Shown: positions 1 through 12,770 of the stretch, piece after piece
Layout of the letters: every line of letters begins with the position of its first letter
How positions within the stretch are numbered: the first letter of the stretch is position 1
Assembly: GCA_018257865.1 (NCBI GenBank)
Contig: JAEUBA010000069.1
Coordinates: 106,616-170,615 of the forward strand
Reading direction: 5' to 3'
DNA: 64,000 bases
Origin: Stereocaulon alpinum
Taxonomy: Eukaryota > Ascomycota > Lecanoromycetes > Lecanorales > Stereocaulaceae
Translations under genes and position numbers: made by a program
Notes under the pieces: model-generated
Databases searched by the model: none
What the model saw: only the letters and a program-made list of their open reading frames with translations
What the model was told of the DNA's origin: nothing

Positions 1-747
1 AGCTGACATATTGGCAGGCCTAAAAGGTCGATGCAATTGATTGATAACTAGTTTCCTGTTGGCTTGGCAGAAGGTTGTAGATGGATTGGACGAATCTTGC
101 CATTGTGGTATACTTTGTATGCGAATTGAATCATGTGTTACGGATGATACCCCTGCATCATGGCCCGGCTGGCTAAATGGCGTTTTTGAGAGTTTCGTTG
201 ATGGGAGAACATATCGAGAGGAGGCTGCGGGCATAATCCCGGGTTAATTCCATGTCGTGTTGCTCATTATCTTGATGATCGCTCAACGAGCTGTACACCC
301 TCGAAGGGCGTGCGTTAATTTCTTTGTTGGATTTAGAGGCGGCTACGTTGCACTCACTGTTTGTATCAGAGCTGGTGACGTTACCATTGACGTTTATGTT
401 CACTTTGTAGGTCTCGTGATGTTATACGGACCTTAGTCCTTACCTAGGTCAAATATTGCAAGACTTCGGTCCTGGAGACTGCATGTTGAGTCCTGAGTAA
501 AATTCCATCCCAAAATTGAAAGATTTCTGACAGGTCTTATTTCGCGTTCACGAACTTGCTTTAAACTACTTCATCCTAAACACTCAACAGCCCACTACAT
601 GCGTCCAATCTCGTTCATACGTCCTAACTTACCACCCTTCGCGAAAGGATCCTTCTGTGATATACGGCAGCATTTATATCTAGCTGTTGGACTACGATAC
701 TTACTCACTCCCACAACTAACCTCGCCATTTCCTTACAATCATTCCC
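1..747. other. Intergenic, left edge
   Basis: No supportable gene. The short open frames on both strands have no recognisable domains. The last 200 bases are the likely promoter and 5' leader of the plus-strand gene at 748. Confidence 0.5.
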
Positions 748-3342
748 ATGAACTGGACGGGAGGTAACCTATCGCGCTCCCGTAATGCCAACGCCTCAAT
801 CACGGCAAAACAGAAGAACCATTTCGCTAACGTCAGAGCAAAGCTCCAGAACGTTCGATCCTTTACTCCCACAAACCAGACGTTCGACTTCGCCCATTGG
901 CAGCCGGAGTACATGCCCAGGAAGAGGAATCCGTCGCCGTCGGCATTCAGAGAGCACTACAGGCAATCACGAGAGCAGACGGTCTTGGACGATTTCGAGG
1001 ACATGAGACCGCTCGTGAGGAGGTTGGAGGGTCTCAAACCTCGGAACAATAAGCGAAAACATGCCCCAATCAAGCAGGAACATTCCAATTCGCAAACAAT
1101 GCCTGGAAGACACCATGAGAACCGGTCAAGTTGCCCAATCATCATCAGCTCCCGGCCTCCTTCCTCGTCATCATCTTCACAAAGTTCCCACAAAGCCACT
1201 GTCACCCATGTCCGAGCATCCAGCAGTCCAGAAGCACCGGACATTACAAACATTGAGGCGAAACGTCGGCGACTACTACAGATACAAGACTGGGTAGGAG
1301 TAGAATGCAAGCATTCGAAGCCTGTGCATATGCAATTCACCGACGCCAAGGACAAGGACATGATAGGAAGGCGTCGCCAATTCAAGATATCATCTTTCCA
1401 GTTGCAGTCTACCTATAACAAGACGTCTCGGAGAGAGAAGTACCTTGACGGCCGTCGAGCACTAGCCTCGCCAGACCAATGCTTCAGCCAGGGGCAAATG
1501 AGTATCCGGATTGGTTCTACTGCTGGCAAGGGTGCATGTAATCAAGCCTCAGACGAGATGTTGTTTGATTCCGAAGCTGATGCGCCAGATCAAAGAATTT
1601 CACCTGCGGTACCTACCATCAAAGCCGGAGAGTTGACATCGTTCTCAGTATTGGGCCGCGGCCAGTGCGAGATACGAACACCTTCTGCTTACACGGAGCA
1701 TGTCTCGTCATCCTCATCTGCTTTCACTCCACTTCCACATGAGGGTCTACACCAACCTCAGCGAGATGCGTACCCGGTCGATGGTGAAGACGCCTGCGAG
1801 GGCTTTTCACAGACAGGGAGACCAGAGATGGAATTAATGTACGAGGAGCCTGACTCCGCACTGGAAGAACCAGAATTCAGACTCGTCTTTGAAGACACGC
1901 CCCAACCTTACGCTCAATCTTCCGAGGGTCGAATCGGTAGTCCCGTTGTTCGAGATATCGGTCTGGCTAAGGCACAGCTAGCCGAAGCTCCGCACAGGAA
2001 GTCATTGTCGTCAAAAGCACACAACGCCGAGACAATTGATACGCACCAAGCCACATACGATCTCTCGTCTGTAGGACTTGCTCATTCTATGTCGCCCGTC
2101 GTAATGGTAACATCACGGAATACAACAGAGCTCCAGGATCAAGGACTGAAAATAGGGAGACATGACCAAGCCACCAGCAGCAGAATCTATGACGGTATGG
2201 TATGGCCTGCGAAACACACGGAAAAGAATACGAAGTCAGAAACTTTGCAAGTCTCTCCAATCATCAGAAAGCTAGATATCTCAGCACAGCGAGGACATCC
2301 AGGCCAAAAGGTCCCTCGATCAGAGGAGGAGTCCATGTGGAGGCATTTCACCATGCTAGACAATATGGAAGAAACACGCTCAACGCAAGTGCGACCTGTC
2401 CCGCACGAGACCTCGAAATATACGGCTACAGCATCAGCATTCAATCATGCAGCCTCATCAGCTCAGCCACAGAATGAAGCCCCCAAAACAGATGAAGATG
2501 AAGAGGAACAAATCTGGCGCAATTTCATCTTCAGTGACGACGATCACAACAACGACTGGACCATCGAAGAACCCCCAATCCCAACTCAAACACGATCTCC
2601 TTACAACCCAACTCGTACCCAGCCCTCTATGATCGCTGAAGCGGCGACAAGTCCTATCAAGCAGAACCCCCACATGGACATGTCCGAAGCAAGTTTTGAC
2701 GAGTCAATATTTTCTCCTAACAAAAGCTCCCGCCATGCTGGAGCATCACTCCCCCCTTCTACCGTACGCGACCTCACCACTAGCTCCGACTTTGCTGAGC
2801 CAACACCTGATATAGAAGATTCCCCAAAGCCTCAAGAAAAAGTCACCCTCCCACCAAACCCTTCCGACATCGATTCAATGCTAGTAGAAGCAAGTCCAAC
2901 CAAAAAGACCGTTCCCATCTCATCATCGCCAAAGCCTCCCACTCACAAAGACAATCTGTCCGCTCTCATAGCCCAAGCTACATCCCTTCTTCAAAAACTT
3001 CCTCCTCGAGAGCTGAATCCACCGTCTCTAGTTGCAGAAGCTTCCAGCAGTTCGATGCAAGCTAGCTATAACCCTGTGAATGTCTCTTCAGATGAGCTGC
3101 AATGGTCACCAGCTCGTGCGCCTACGATTGCTTCGAGGTTCATCAAGCCGAAAGTCGTTTTCACGCCACCTAGAAGGTATGTTGGGGAGCGAGCTGCTGA
3201 GCTGCTGGAGCCTGTGACTTTTGGTAGGGTGCTGAGGAATGGGAAGAGGGTCGACAGTCGACAGGAGAAGAGGTCTCGAAAGGGTAGAGCTGATGCCAAG
3301 GTCGAGGCTGAAGATGATGGAGATGATATTGAGGATGACTGA
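748..3342 (+). CDS. Large disordered nuclear-type protein, function unknown
   Basis: A single uninterrupted frame of 864 residues from an ATG preceded by a C-rich leader. No enzymatic domain is visible. The protein is rich in Ser, Pro and charged residues and looks mostly disordered. The N-terminal 100 residues (starting MNWTGG, then FANVRAKLQN and a basic PRKRNPSPSAFREHY stretch) look most conserved; I recall similar N-termini in uncharacterised ascomycete proteins. Two similar acidic blocks near the middle (WRHFTMLDN and WRNFIFSDDD) suggest a repeated short motif. The C-terminus has a conserved-looking patch (KVVFTPPRRYVGERAAELL), then a basic NLS-like cluster and an acidic tail. A nuclear scaffold or chromatin role is conceivable, but no function can be assigned. 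Confidence 0.8.
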   Translation: MNWTGGNLSRSRNANASITAKQKNHFANVRAKLQNVRSFTPTNQTFDFAHWQPEYMPRKRNPSPSAFREHYRQSREQTVLDDFEDMRPLVRRLEGLKPRNNKRKHAPIKQEHSNSQTMPGRHHENRSSCPIIISSRPPSSSSSSQSSHKATVTHVRASSSPEAPDITNIEAKRRRLLQIQDWVGVECKHSKPVHMQFTDAKDKDMIGRRRQFKISSFQLQSTYNKTSRREKYLDGRRALASPDQCFSQGQMSIRIGSTAGKGACNQASDEMLFDSEADAPDQRISPAVPTIKAGELTSFSVLGRGQCEIRTPSAYTEHVSSSSSAFTPLPHEGLHQPQRDAYPVDGEDACEGFSQTGRPEMELMYEEPDSALEEPEFRLVFEDTPQPYAQSSEGRIGSPVVRDIGLAKAQLAEAPHRKSLSSKAHNAETIDTHQATYDLSSVGLAHSMSPVVMVTSRNTTELQDQGLKIGRHDQATSSRIYDGMVWPAKHTEKNTKSETLQVSPIIRKLDISAQRGHPGQKVPRSEEESMWRHFTMLDNMEETRSTQVRPVPHETSKYTATASAFNHAASSAQPQNEAPKTDEDEEEQIWRNFIFSDDDHNNDWTIEEPPIPTQTRSPYNPTRTQPSMIAEAATSPIKQNPHMDMSEASFDESIFSPNKSSRHAGASLPPSTVRDLTTSSDFAEPTPDIEDSPKPQEKVTLPPNPSDIDSMLVEASPTKKTVPISSSPKPPTHKDNLSALIAQATSLLQKLPPRELNPPSLVAEASSSSMQASYNPVNVSSDELQWSPARAPTIASRFIKPKVVFTPPRRYVGERAAELLEPVTFGRVLRNGKRVDSRQEKRSRKGRADAKVEAEDDGDDIEDD

Positions 3343-3605
3343 CTCGGACGACCACCTGACCAATGTACAACATCCCTTCGATATCTTGGAGCAGCAATCG
3401 CCCTCATCCTTTCATCTACCAGCGCCACCTGGCACATTTGCTATCTTGCTTCCTGAATCTCCTTCCGCAATTGCTCTGATGCTATTCTTTAGCCAGCTGA
3501 GCTTGCATAAATGCGTATTCTCGTTGCGTTCATTCAACGCTTCTATACCATCACCAACACAGCTCCCTCACCATATCACGTAAATCTCCACTCGTGCCAT
3601 GACTC

Positions 3606-5955
3606 TCAAACACCCTGCAAATCAGCAACATCCGGATACCTCAAATCCGCATATTCCTCCAAATGCTCCATCCACCGCTTCAAAAACCCACTCCCCTTCC
3701 CTACAGTCTCCCCATCGCCAACAACACAAAGCTGCCTCCTCGCCCTCGTCATAGCAACATTCAACCTCCTACTCTCCCTCAAAAACCCCACCTCCCCCCC
3801 CTCATTACTCCTCACCAAACAAAGCACAACAACCTCCTTCTCCCTCCCCTGAAACCCATCCACGCTCCCCAACTCCACACCCTCAAACGCCTCTTTAAAC
3901 CCCAACTCATTCGCTAGATAAGACAGCTGCGCGTTATAGGGTGTTATAACAGCTATATCCTCCGCCTTAACACCGGCCTCCATGAGCGAACGAACGTGTC
4001 TTTTTACGAGCAGGGCTTCGGAGGGGTTGGATTTACTATCGTTTAATAAAGACCCTTTTGTTGGCGTCTTCCCATTTCCATCTGCACCGCTCGATTCGTC
4101 GGGCGGGGCGCTTTCAGGGAAATCCCCACCCTGCGTATCATAGAAGATTAGCGGTTCGCGGGTATCGTCTGTATCGACGACAGGGTAGGGAAGGGTGGTG
4201 AGGAGGCGGGAAGATACGGCGGGGGCGGCGATTAAGAGGGAGTCGTACATGGCGGCTGAAGGGAAAGACATTATTGAGGCGTGCATGCGGTATTGGGTTG
4301 TTAGGAGGCGTTTTAGGGTGGGGCCGTGGAGGGTTAGGAGGCGGGAGAAGAGGGTTGTTTCGAGGGTAGTCGATGATGGGTCGGAGGAGGGCGTGGTATC
4401 GTTGTCTTTGTCCTTGTCTTTGTCGGGCTTTGGCTTAGGGTTGTGGGGTGTGGATTTGATGGTTGGCGGTAGTTGTAGGTGGTCGCCTGCTAAGACGACT
4501 TTCTTCGCTGATAGCAGGGGGATCCAACACTGTGCTTCCAGCGCCTGACTCGCTTCATCTATAATCACGACATCGAACTCCTCGTTGCGCAGCTGGAACC
4601 CCCCAGCCCCATGTAGTGTCGCCAGAACAACTTTACTCCCCCCCACAAGCGTCCCGACACACTGCTTCTCCCTCTCCCTATACTCCTTCCTCAAGTCCTT
4701 CATATCAGTATAAATCGCTCTCCTCTCCCTCCCATTCCTTGTCTTCTTGATACTAGCTTGCTTCACGTCCATCTCTTTCCTGACATCTTTCACTATCTCC
4801 GCAGCTTCTGATGTCTGCGTGAGGACGTCGAGGGAATGGTTGAGGACGGAGGGGAGAAGGCGCGCTGGATGGCCTAGGCGGAGGATGGGGAGTTTGTGGG
4901 GGGAGAGGCGCTCGACTATGTTGTCGACTGAGATGTTGGAGGGGCCGCAGACTAGGATTCGCTGTTTTCGATGTATCAATTGGAGTATGAGTTCTATGAG
5001 GGTGTAGGTTTTGCCTGTCTGATTGAATCATCAGCAGTCGTAGATACTTTGGAGGTGCAGTAGAGCTGGCTAAGTACTTACTCCAGGCGGCCCATGTATG
5101 AGCGCCACCTCCTTAGAAGCCAGCGCGAACCTGACAGCATCTCTCTGGCTCTCATTCAGCGTCTCATCGAAGAACTTAACATCGTCCTCTGAACCTTGTT
5201 GAATAGGTGTAGGCGAGTCCAATCCAAACAGTATCCGCGTAAGGGTCGTATAGTCTTTCTCCTCCATCTTCTTCAGCCGCTCCATAGTCTGGTTCATCCT
5301 ATCCACCCAGCATCAGCTCACCATCTCCCACCCCAGGCCCACACTGGAGATATAGACTCACCTCTTATAAGTAACTTCATTAGCCAACTTGACCCTACGC
5401 ACCTCACCCCAACATCAGCCATCTTCTCTCCTCCAACTCCCCCCTTTCGCACCACACACACAACATCGAAATGCAGATACATACTCACACCCACAACCTC
5501 CCACCCCCACCACCTAACCGCTCCCCCTCCTCCTCCCCTCGCCCCTCCTGCACCGCAACTCCCACCCCCTTACTATTCACCCTAACAACAACCCCCTCAA
5601 CCCCCCTCCCCCTCTCCATCCCCCCCTTTCCCCTCCCCTCAATGCCCTTCCCTCTCTTTCCCCCACTCGGCATCTCCCCAACCCAAACCACATCCCCAAC
5701 CCTAACCCCACTCCCCCCCACCTCCCCCAACCCCCCATCCCTCTCCAACTCCCAAACCATATTCCCACCCATCCCCGTCCTCTGCGCCGTAACCACAAGA
5801 TTCAGCACCGCAAGCCCAGCGCGCGCTAGGACGGTGGGTGATGTAGATGCTAGGAGAGTGGATGTGGAAGAGGTTTCGGCGGACTGTTCGGATGCTAGGA
5901 GGGAGAGTTGCGTTGTGGCGAAGAGGGTGGGGTTGAGGGGGTGTGGAGGAGGCAT
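3606..5955 (-). CDS. HCS1: SF1 DNA/RNA helicase, Hcs1 / SMUBP-2 type
   Basis: Proposed exons (complement): 5489..5955, 5362..5394, 5082..5298, 3606..5018, giving 709 residues, usual for the family. The ORF is broken only by introns. The 33-nt exon 2 restores the family sequence VVKLANEVTYKR, and the last intron splits the Walker A motif, which reads GPPGTGKT after splicing. Other SF1B motifs visible in order: DEASQA (II), AGDHLQLPP (III), TTQYRMH (IV), VDGFQGREKE (V) and VAMTRARRQ (VI). Yeast Hcs1 is a 5'-3' helicase associated with DNA polymerase alpha; human SMUBP-2 acts on nucleic acids and ribosomes. A Lys/Asp low-complexity insert sits between motifs III and IV. The start at MPPPHPL gives a normal family N-terminus; an open stretch upstream (5965-6216) is separated from it by a stop. 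Confidence 0.9.
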
Positions 5956-7000
5956 GATGATGCGCTATGGGGGTGTGAGTATTGGGGGTTTGAGGTTGGA
6001 GGGTGTGGTGGTCCAGGATGGTGGACTGTGGATGTAGGGAGGTGAGGTTATGGGGGCGGAGAAGGCTGCGGGGTGAGTGATGCAGCGGGTGAGGATAGAG
6101 CGAGTTTTTGTTGTGGGAGTAATGGGGATGAAGGGGGAAACTCGTTGATAGAAAAGGGAAGGGAGATTGTGAGGAAGGGTTTTGGATGTTGGAGGGGTTT
6201 TGGTTTTGCTGGCCAAAGGTCTCTACCGCTGTAATGATTACTCGAGTAGTTCTAGAAGTGACTTGGGGTCAGATTTATGAGGTAGCTACACCTAGAGCCA
6301 GAATACGCTACCTGTGAATCTCAGCTGGAATTCTTTGCGCAAAGAGTCACATCAATGTTGCATCTGTGTGATAGGCGTTCATTGAGATTTTAGTTCACAT
6401 TCATATATATTGCTAATCAATATACAAAAAAGCCTCCGAGTCACCATTCCGCACCAGAATTCCGATTTGCACCGCGAAACAGATAGCCTAACCCATTTTG
6501 CAGCCAGGCAGGCCATTAGCATCCTCACAGGTAGCAACTCCAGCTTGGTCCAGATCCTCAAATACAAAACAAACGATCTTACAACACGAACGAGGTCAAC
6601 ATATATATTTCGTCAAAAGGGGTTCCCTTGTAGAAATGAAAAAGACCTCCAGTGGGTATCAAGCTTGCAGAAATGTCCTCCCAGTGGGAAATTGCCTCCA
6701 GTGGATATCATGGGTCCTGCAAATTTCCCAGGGAAGAGATGGTCCTGCGTGTGGATGAGACCTGAATCCGGAGGTCACGTAAGAATCAGAGCATATCCGC
6801 GATAGAATAAGAAGCATAATGGCTCCACGCAAGCAGTGCGGTAACGAAGAAAGTACATCATGGTGTGGCAAGCCACGGCGCGCAGATCTGGGACTGCGTC
6901 TTCCTTTTCTTGTAGTAGAGTAACAAATCCTAACTCCGTGGTAGACCTTCTCCTGTGACTTAAACACGTCTCAAGAAGGTGTTCTGTGATCCCTTTGAAT
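5956..7000. other. Intergenic, helicase promoter and zinc-finger gene 3' side
   Basis: No supportable gene. It holds the promoter of the minus-strand helicase and the 3' flank of the minus-strand C2H2 gene. Open frames on the plus strand (6410-6805) are compositionally random. Confidence 0.5.
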
Positions 7001-8961
7001 TCATAGCCTGGATTCCTTGCTATGGGCTAGCAGCTGCGCAGCTCGCTGTTGGAGCATGTTCTGGTCAATCGATTGCAGAATCGCATAATCTCTTGCACGC
7101 TGTTCTAGGGCAGAAGAATCCGTGGGATCCATTGTCCTCAAGCGGTCTTCCATCTGAGCAATGTGTCCACTCCGGATTTGTTCCAAGGACTGTCCAGCCC
7201 ATGGTTGAGGCGGAGGCTGTGAAATGCCTGTAGGTACAGGAGCAGTCGTTTGAGAGATCTGGGATGAAGAAAACTTTGTCCTTTTCTTGGCCCCTTCTTC
7301 TGTGGGACTGGGTGTCCGCTTCTTCCGTGGAGCATCCTGAGGTGGTGGGCTACTAGAGGAGGGGGAAGGGCTGTTGCTCTTGTTTGAAGGATCATAGTCG
7401 TGGACCCGTTTCATGTGATCGAAAAGATTCCATCGACGTGGAAAGCCATTGTCCTCAGCGGCGCGCTCACAATCCTGGAAATGACAAAGATGGGGTTTAT
7501 TACCATGTCCGTGCATTGAATGGGCTTCCCTCTCGTGTCGTAGAAGGCATGCAGTAGAGGAAAAGACAGCCTGGGCGCAACCCTGGGACTTGCACCGATA
7601 GGGCTTCAAGTGGGAATCCAGGTGCTTACTACAAAAGATGATTAGCACTGGCGCAGAAGGCTAAACTTGAATATTGCTCACTCGTAATTGCATTTGAGTT
7701 TCTCAGCCTTGGTGCAGCCTTCATTGTTGGGGTCCGGGCAATGGTACAAGTTATCCTCCTTGCTTGGTTCGGCCTTGTAGAAGGGATGATCACGGGCATT
7801 CCGGTTTTCACCTTCGCTAGAGCGTCGAGACATTGTGATCCCCGGATATGTCGGAAGTCCATAAGCCTGGGCAGCAGTTTCCTGGTTGGACCAGAGGTCA
7901 ACGGACAAAGGTGCACGCTGGAAATCCTGCTTTGGCCTCAAGGTGCTACCATGGACGTCAGATGAGGACCACAACCAGAAGGCATGGGAGACAAACCTTT
8001 CTGAGTCCATGTAACTGTGACCGAGACGGACTTGCATCTCTTCTACGCTCATAGATGGGACCGCTCCGAAGTCAGTGGCCAGTGCCATGGGCTGAGTAAC
8101 CGACCAGTCAACATCCTGCATTGTTGCTGAGATTGGTGTTTCCAGCTGTTGCTCCAAAAAGCTGTGTTCTGATTGGAAAGAAGATGTTGAAGGAGTCAAT
8201 GCCGTCGGAGAAGACCATTCCGTAGATTGCGTAGCGCCCAGTGCGTTAGCTCCAGAGAACCCGTCCATCAGCTGAGTTTCCCATCCAGTAGACAAAGGAA
8301 GCTCATTAGTGTTGGCGAAGGCCACGGATGGGTGCAGTTCCATGGTATCAAAGCGCACAAGTTCATTCGCATTTGTTAGAGGATCGAATTGGCCATTCAC
8401 TTGAGCAGGTATTCCATTGGGATATTGCTCGCCCTGGTAGCCTACTGGGAAATCAAACCCGACGTCATTGCCAATATCCATTCTGGCTAGACAAGCTTCG
8501 GCACTAGAAGTGCTATTGGAAGCGAAATAGTTCATGTTCGGTCCGTATGGCTGGTACACTGAGGCGGATTGAGCTTGAATAGCATCAGGAGGGAGATAAG
8601 AAAAGGATCCAGAGGCAGGGGAGGTCGAGAACATCTCGTCGCCATAGGTGGAGTATGCTTGCGGATACGTCCCATTGCCTGAAAGTTCAGGACCAGCAGC
8701 ACTATCTTCTGCCCACTGACTTATCCTGGCTGCGTTGTAAGCAGCACTCTGGTTCGAACTCTTCAGCGAGGTACTAGGGACATGTGCTGTGAGACCTCCA
8801 TGGGTAAATTCTTGAGAATTCCTGGAATGACCTTGTCCGTGGGATGGAACTACGTTCTGTGATCTCTGGTTTGCATGACAGCCGTCACTAGGATGGGATC
8901 CAGCTTGCACGTTGCTCCTCTTCTGGCTGGCTCCAGATGAACGCTTCTTTGTGGAAGCCAT
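7001..8961 (-). CDS. C2H2 zinc-finger transcription factor (fungal type)
   Basis: Proposed exons (complement): 7682..8961 and 7001..7628, joined across a 53-nt GTGAGC-TAG intron, giving 635 residues. Residues 1-400 are Ser/Gln/Asn-rich and disordered, as in activation regions. The fingers lie just before and after the intron: YHCPDPNNEGC..CNYDKHLDSHLKPYRC, a second C-x4-C finger ending RHEREAH, and a third ending DHMKRVH. This arrangement, often with HLKPYRC between fingers one and two, is common in uncharacterised ascomycete regulators. A basic PRKKRTPSPTEE stretch follows as a possible nuclear localisation signal, then a Gln-rich end. The second C2H2 gene in this window (29797-31990) has the same finger layout, so both belong to one broad fungal family. 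Targets are unknown. Confidence 0.88.
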
Positions 8962-11900
8962 GAAGTCCTTGTAGTGACTATAGCGATATTATGTTAGTAC
9001 TTGCAGTTCGGCAAAATTCAGTCAAATTCAAAGGCAAGAAAAACAGCATGGTGAATATTAACAGCAATTAATCTGTCACGGTATGTTAGCACTGTTGATT
9101 GGCGAGAGGATGTTCTTGGCATACCAAATAAGATGAAAACGAAATCTATTCCGGGGAAACCTCCATGGCAGGCAGTGGCAAACATGTGGGCCAAACCGGA
9201 AGGACATCCGGAAGTGAAGGAGCCAAGCCAAAGGGACGACAGCAATGAGTGTGTTCCCCATGGAGCTGTTGGGCGAGAGTATCGCGGGTTAGTCTGTATC
9301 CAAGCCGCAAAAGCGCCTTGATATAGCATTGCTGATGGACAACATACTCTATTCATGGTCCAGTGGATAAGGAAGCACGGAGAAATCCACTTGCATAATG
9401 GGGCAACAGTCCATACGGTCATCGACGATGAAAGACTCCGACATCATATGTAGATGCAAAGGCATGATCATGGGCAAATCCTAGAAACCAGGCTGCAAGA
9501 GCAGGAAAATGAACGGGAAGAGAAAAAGCCAGCGGAACCTCAGGCCTACAGGTAGGCACGACCACGAAGTGAGAAAGAAGCAAGTCAAGTACCAGCGGCC
9601 TTGTCGTAGAAGTTGGACCATCTTAGCCATAAGTTCGAAACCATGGAAACACAACGTGGATGAGCATCGAGGCCAAACACGTGTCAAATAGGACAGTGAG
9701 TGAATGGCTCGAGAGCATTCTGGCGGTCCCGAACTGCGGACGCGAGTTCTCTAGGGACAGTCCCGGACGGTAACGAGCAGCTGGATGCTGACTAGTCGGA
9801 GGATCGAAATGCCTAGATGTTTGAGGCAGAATATGCAATGGAATTTATCGACAGCGTTGGTGTTCCCTTAGCCCAGACCCAATGGTCAGGACAGCCAGCC
9901 GGATGGCAATGAGATTGTCGGGTACATAGAGCTCATCAAGTCAGGTCGATATCCAAGGGCCAACGGCAGATCTAGCATCAGAGACTCCAGCCGAAGTGGT
10001 GATGCACTCCATGATCCGGATGACGAATAGCGGACAGCGCGAAGAGAAAACAGATCGCTAGGGTCGAATTGAAATCGCTCGCAGAGAGAAAAGCAGATAA
10101 AATGCTACGGGGGATGAAGGGTAGTACCTTATGTGTTTTTTCTCCGGAGCGGATTGCTCAGATCTCCGAGCGGGATGCGGGCAACACGGACGCGCGGTAA
10201 ATATCAATTGCCTGGATGAAATCCTGATAGCTAAAATCACAACACTGTGGCAAGTGCTCAACGGCCAGTGAAATCCTATGGAGTCCTAGCAAGGCCAATA
10301 ATGGGCTATCCTTGGGCAGAATGTGTTGTATCGAAGTGCGCTTTATCTCACAACGATGATGTTGTCCAGTGGGAAACAAAGTCGAGTCAAGAATAATACT
10401 CGGGCAAACAGTATGAATCCAGATTGTCAGTATTCAATGTCTCCTCGGATGTTTGGCTTGTTAGTCCTGACGGATGAAGAGGTTTCCTTTGTGGCCTTGA
10501 GCAAACAGGGAGTTCCGTTGAGGGCCAAAGCAAATTACTCTCCGGAGAAGATAGACGCGACAGTAGCAATGTCCTGGCGGTTTTGCAGAATGTCAACAAC
10601 GAGGAAAGTAGTTGCGGTGCGGAGGAAGTTTTCGTGTGCAAGATCAAAGATCAGATATCAGATATCAGATGGAAAGAGTTCTGGCAAACAAGAATGGGGG
10701 AGGGGAAAGAGCGACATAAATTGGTTTCTGGAGGGAAGAAGCCGGCTTAGACGCAACTCTGAGAGTGGGTCCTGGGAGCGGGGAAAATCCTGCTTGCTAG
10801 GCGTATTGTCAGCGACAACGTATCAGCATCGAGCTTGTTCGGGAGCGATTGGTGCAATATGCAGCAAAGGCATGCATGTGTTTGACGGCGTGAGAATTGG
10901 GGGTGAATTCCGCATCGTCATAGGCTACGTGTGTGGCTCTACTGCAAGCTTTTAACGCTACAGGGGATAAGCCTGCAGTGGCTTATCGGTGGTCGGAATG
11001 GGGACTGACGTGTCAATCGTTGCCCTCTTTGGACTGACCATTCAACGGGACGGAGCGACCGCGCTAACTCCTAACTGAGACAACCCCACGCCGCCTAGGG
11101 CGAGGACTGGTCACCGTGGTCGCCAGCAGTTGACGAAGCTTACTCTCGTGCTTGCTGTCGTCCAGACAGCTTGCCAAACCAATGCTCCTCGCCGCTGCGC
11201 AAATTGGGCAATTGGTTGCTACTTCTCCCTTTCGCTGTCATAGCACCAAGGCAATGTGATAAGATGCATAAGTCTGTTTGATGCAAGCAGCCTCCACGCG
11301 CTCGTCCTGACGAGGGTAAGGTAATTAATTGACAACGAATTGTGCTACAAGATGAGGCGAAATATCAAATACGTGGAGATTCTTCATCGTATTTGGAAGT
11401 AATCATATTGTGGAGCAATATCTACAAGGCTTCGTATTATATCATCAGGCAGTCGGAGCCGAGGTATGGCCAGCGATGATGAAGATTGTCAGCCAAGATT
11501 CGAGCGGTAATTGCCTCCTTGTCCACCATCACGCCATGTGACAAAATAGCACAAGTGTGCAGTAGTCACAAGCCCATGGTAGCGGCCAACACTTATGCAG
11601 CTCGCCAACACAATCACATTGTTCAACGTCTGGAATTTACTGACGGGAGACAATGCTTCGCATGAGAGGAAGTTAATGCGTGGGGGAGGATTTAGATGAT
11701 GAGGCTAAAGGGGTTAGTCTGGCTCGACACCGGAGAGCCAGCAAGGCGTAGGCAGCAGCAGGCGTTGATTCTGAGCGAAGCAGGGGGAACAACAGGAGGA
11801 TCGGTATCCAGAGGGGGTGACGGGTCGATTCTTAACCAGGTGCGAAAGATGACAACAAATTCTTCGTTCACCTGGTCTCCATACCATCAGCAGAACTATG

Positions 11901-12770
11901 CATTTCGCTTCATCTGGCTGGCGGAATGTGCCCAAGCGCATAGCACATGTAGCAGCAGGAACGTACCACAGAATGACATAGGCACAGCCCGCTCTCCACA
12001 CGGGGCAACGATCTTTTGTGATTGTCTGTTGTACTTCCTGCTTTGTTCCTGGCGATCCTTGTATTCCGGAGATATATCTGATTACCTAGCGATCCGGGGT
12101 TCCTGAGTTTCGGGAAGATAGACCAAGATGATCACCAGTGTCACATGCTTCTACTCCTGGCAACAGGACGGGACTTTGTGCTTGGGCCATATTGATCTTC
12201 GATGGTCCCTGACTGTCGGGAACGAGCTCTGACCGATTACGACCGATTCAGAGACTTGGAGAGAAGATCGTCATTTCCAGAGATCATTGAGTATACTCTG
12301 TCATATATTCGCAGTGGTTTTTCGGGAAAGCTTTAGCCGAAGGTCCTCTCAGCTCCCTACTCTGACGCAGCAATAAGTCCTCAGCCAAAGCACATACTAA
12401 GACCATCCCAGCTTACAAGGAATTCCGTCTGATTATGCGGAATACTTTCCAAGTGATATATTTCAGATCAATGTGCTCCTTGCAAAATGATTGCTTAACC
12501 ACACATTGTCGGCGAATTCTCCCATGCTATTCCGAAAAAGCGGACCTGCAGAGACCCTGATTACCTAATCAGCCAGCCCTAGCAGACAGCTGCCCTGGAT
12601 GGGTGACGTTGGCGGCTGAAAGTCAGAGCACCGAGTTACCATGTTTGTCTTGTCACCAGACTGAAACACGACCGAGCTCATCCAGGGTCCCGAAAGCATG
12701 TCGTGGTAGAATTACCGAAGCCACTGACGCTCCGCAACCCGGATTGTTGTATCTCTAGAGCTCAGGGGCA
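8962..12770. other. Long divergent intergenic region (3.8 kb)
   Basis: Separates the minus-strand C2H2 factor from plus-strand USE1. I see no credible coding region. The longest frame (10323-10955, plus) has no domain, no family look and unbiased composition. Such length is more typical of a regulator's upstream region with a long or spliced 5' leader than of two housekeeping promoters. A short direct repeat of GATATCA lies near 10650. Confidence 0.45.

Noticed and set aside
10323..10955. Plus-strand 210-residue frame in the long intergenic region
   Set aside because: No domain, no splice partners and random-looking composition.
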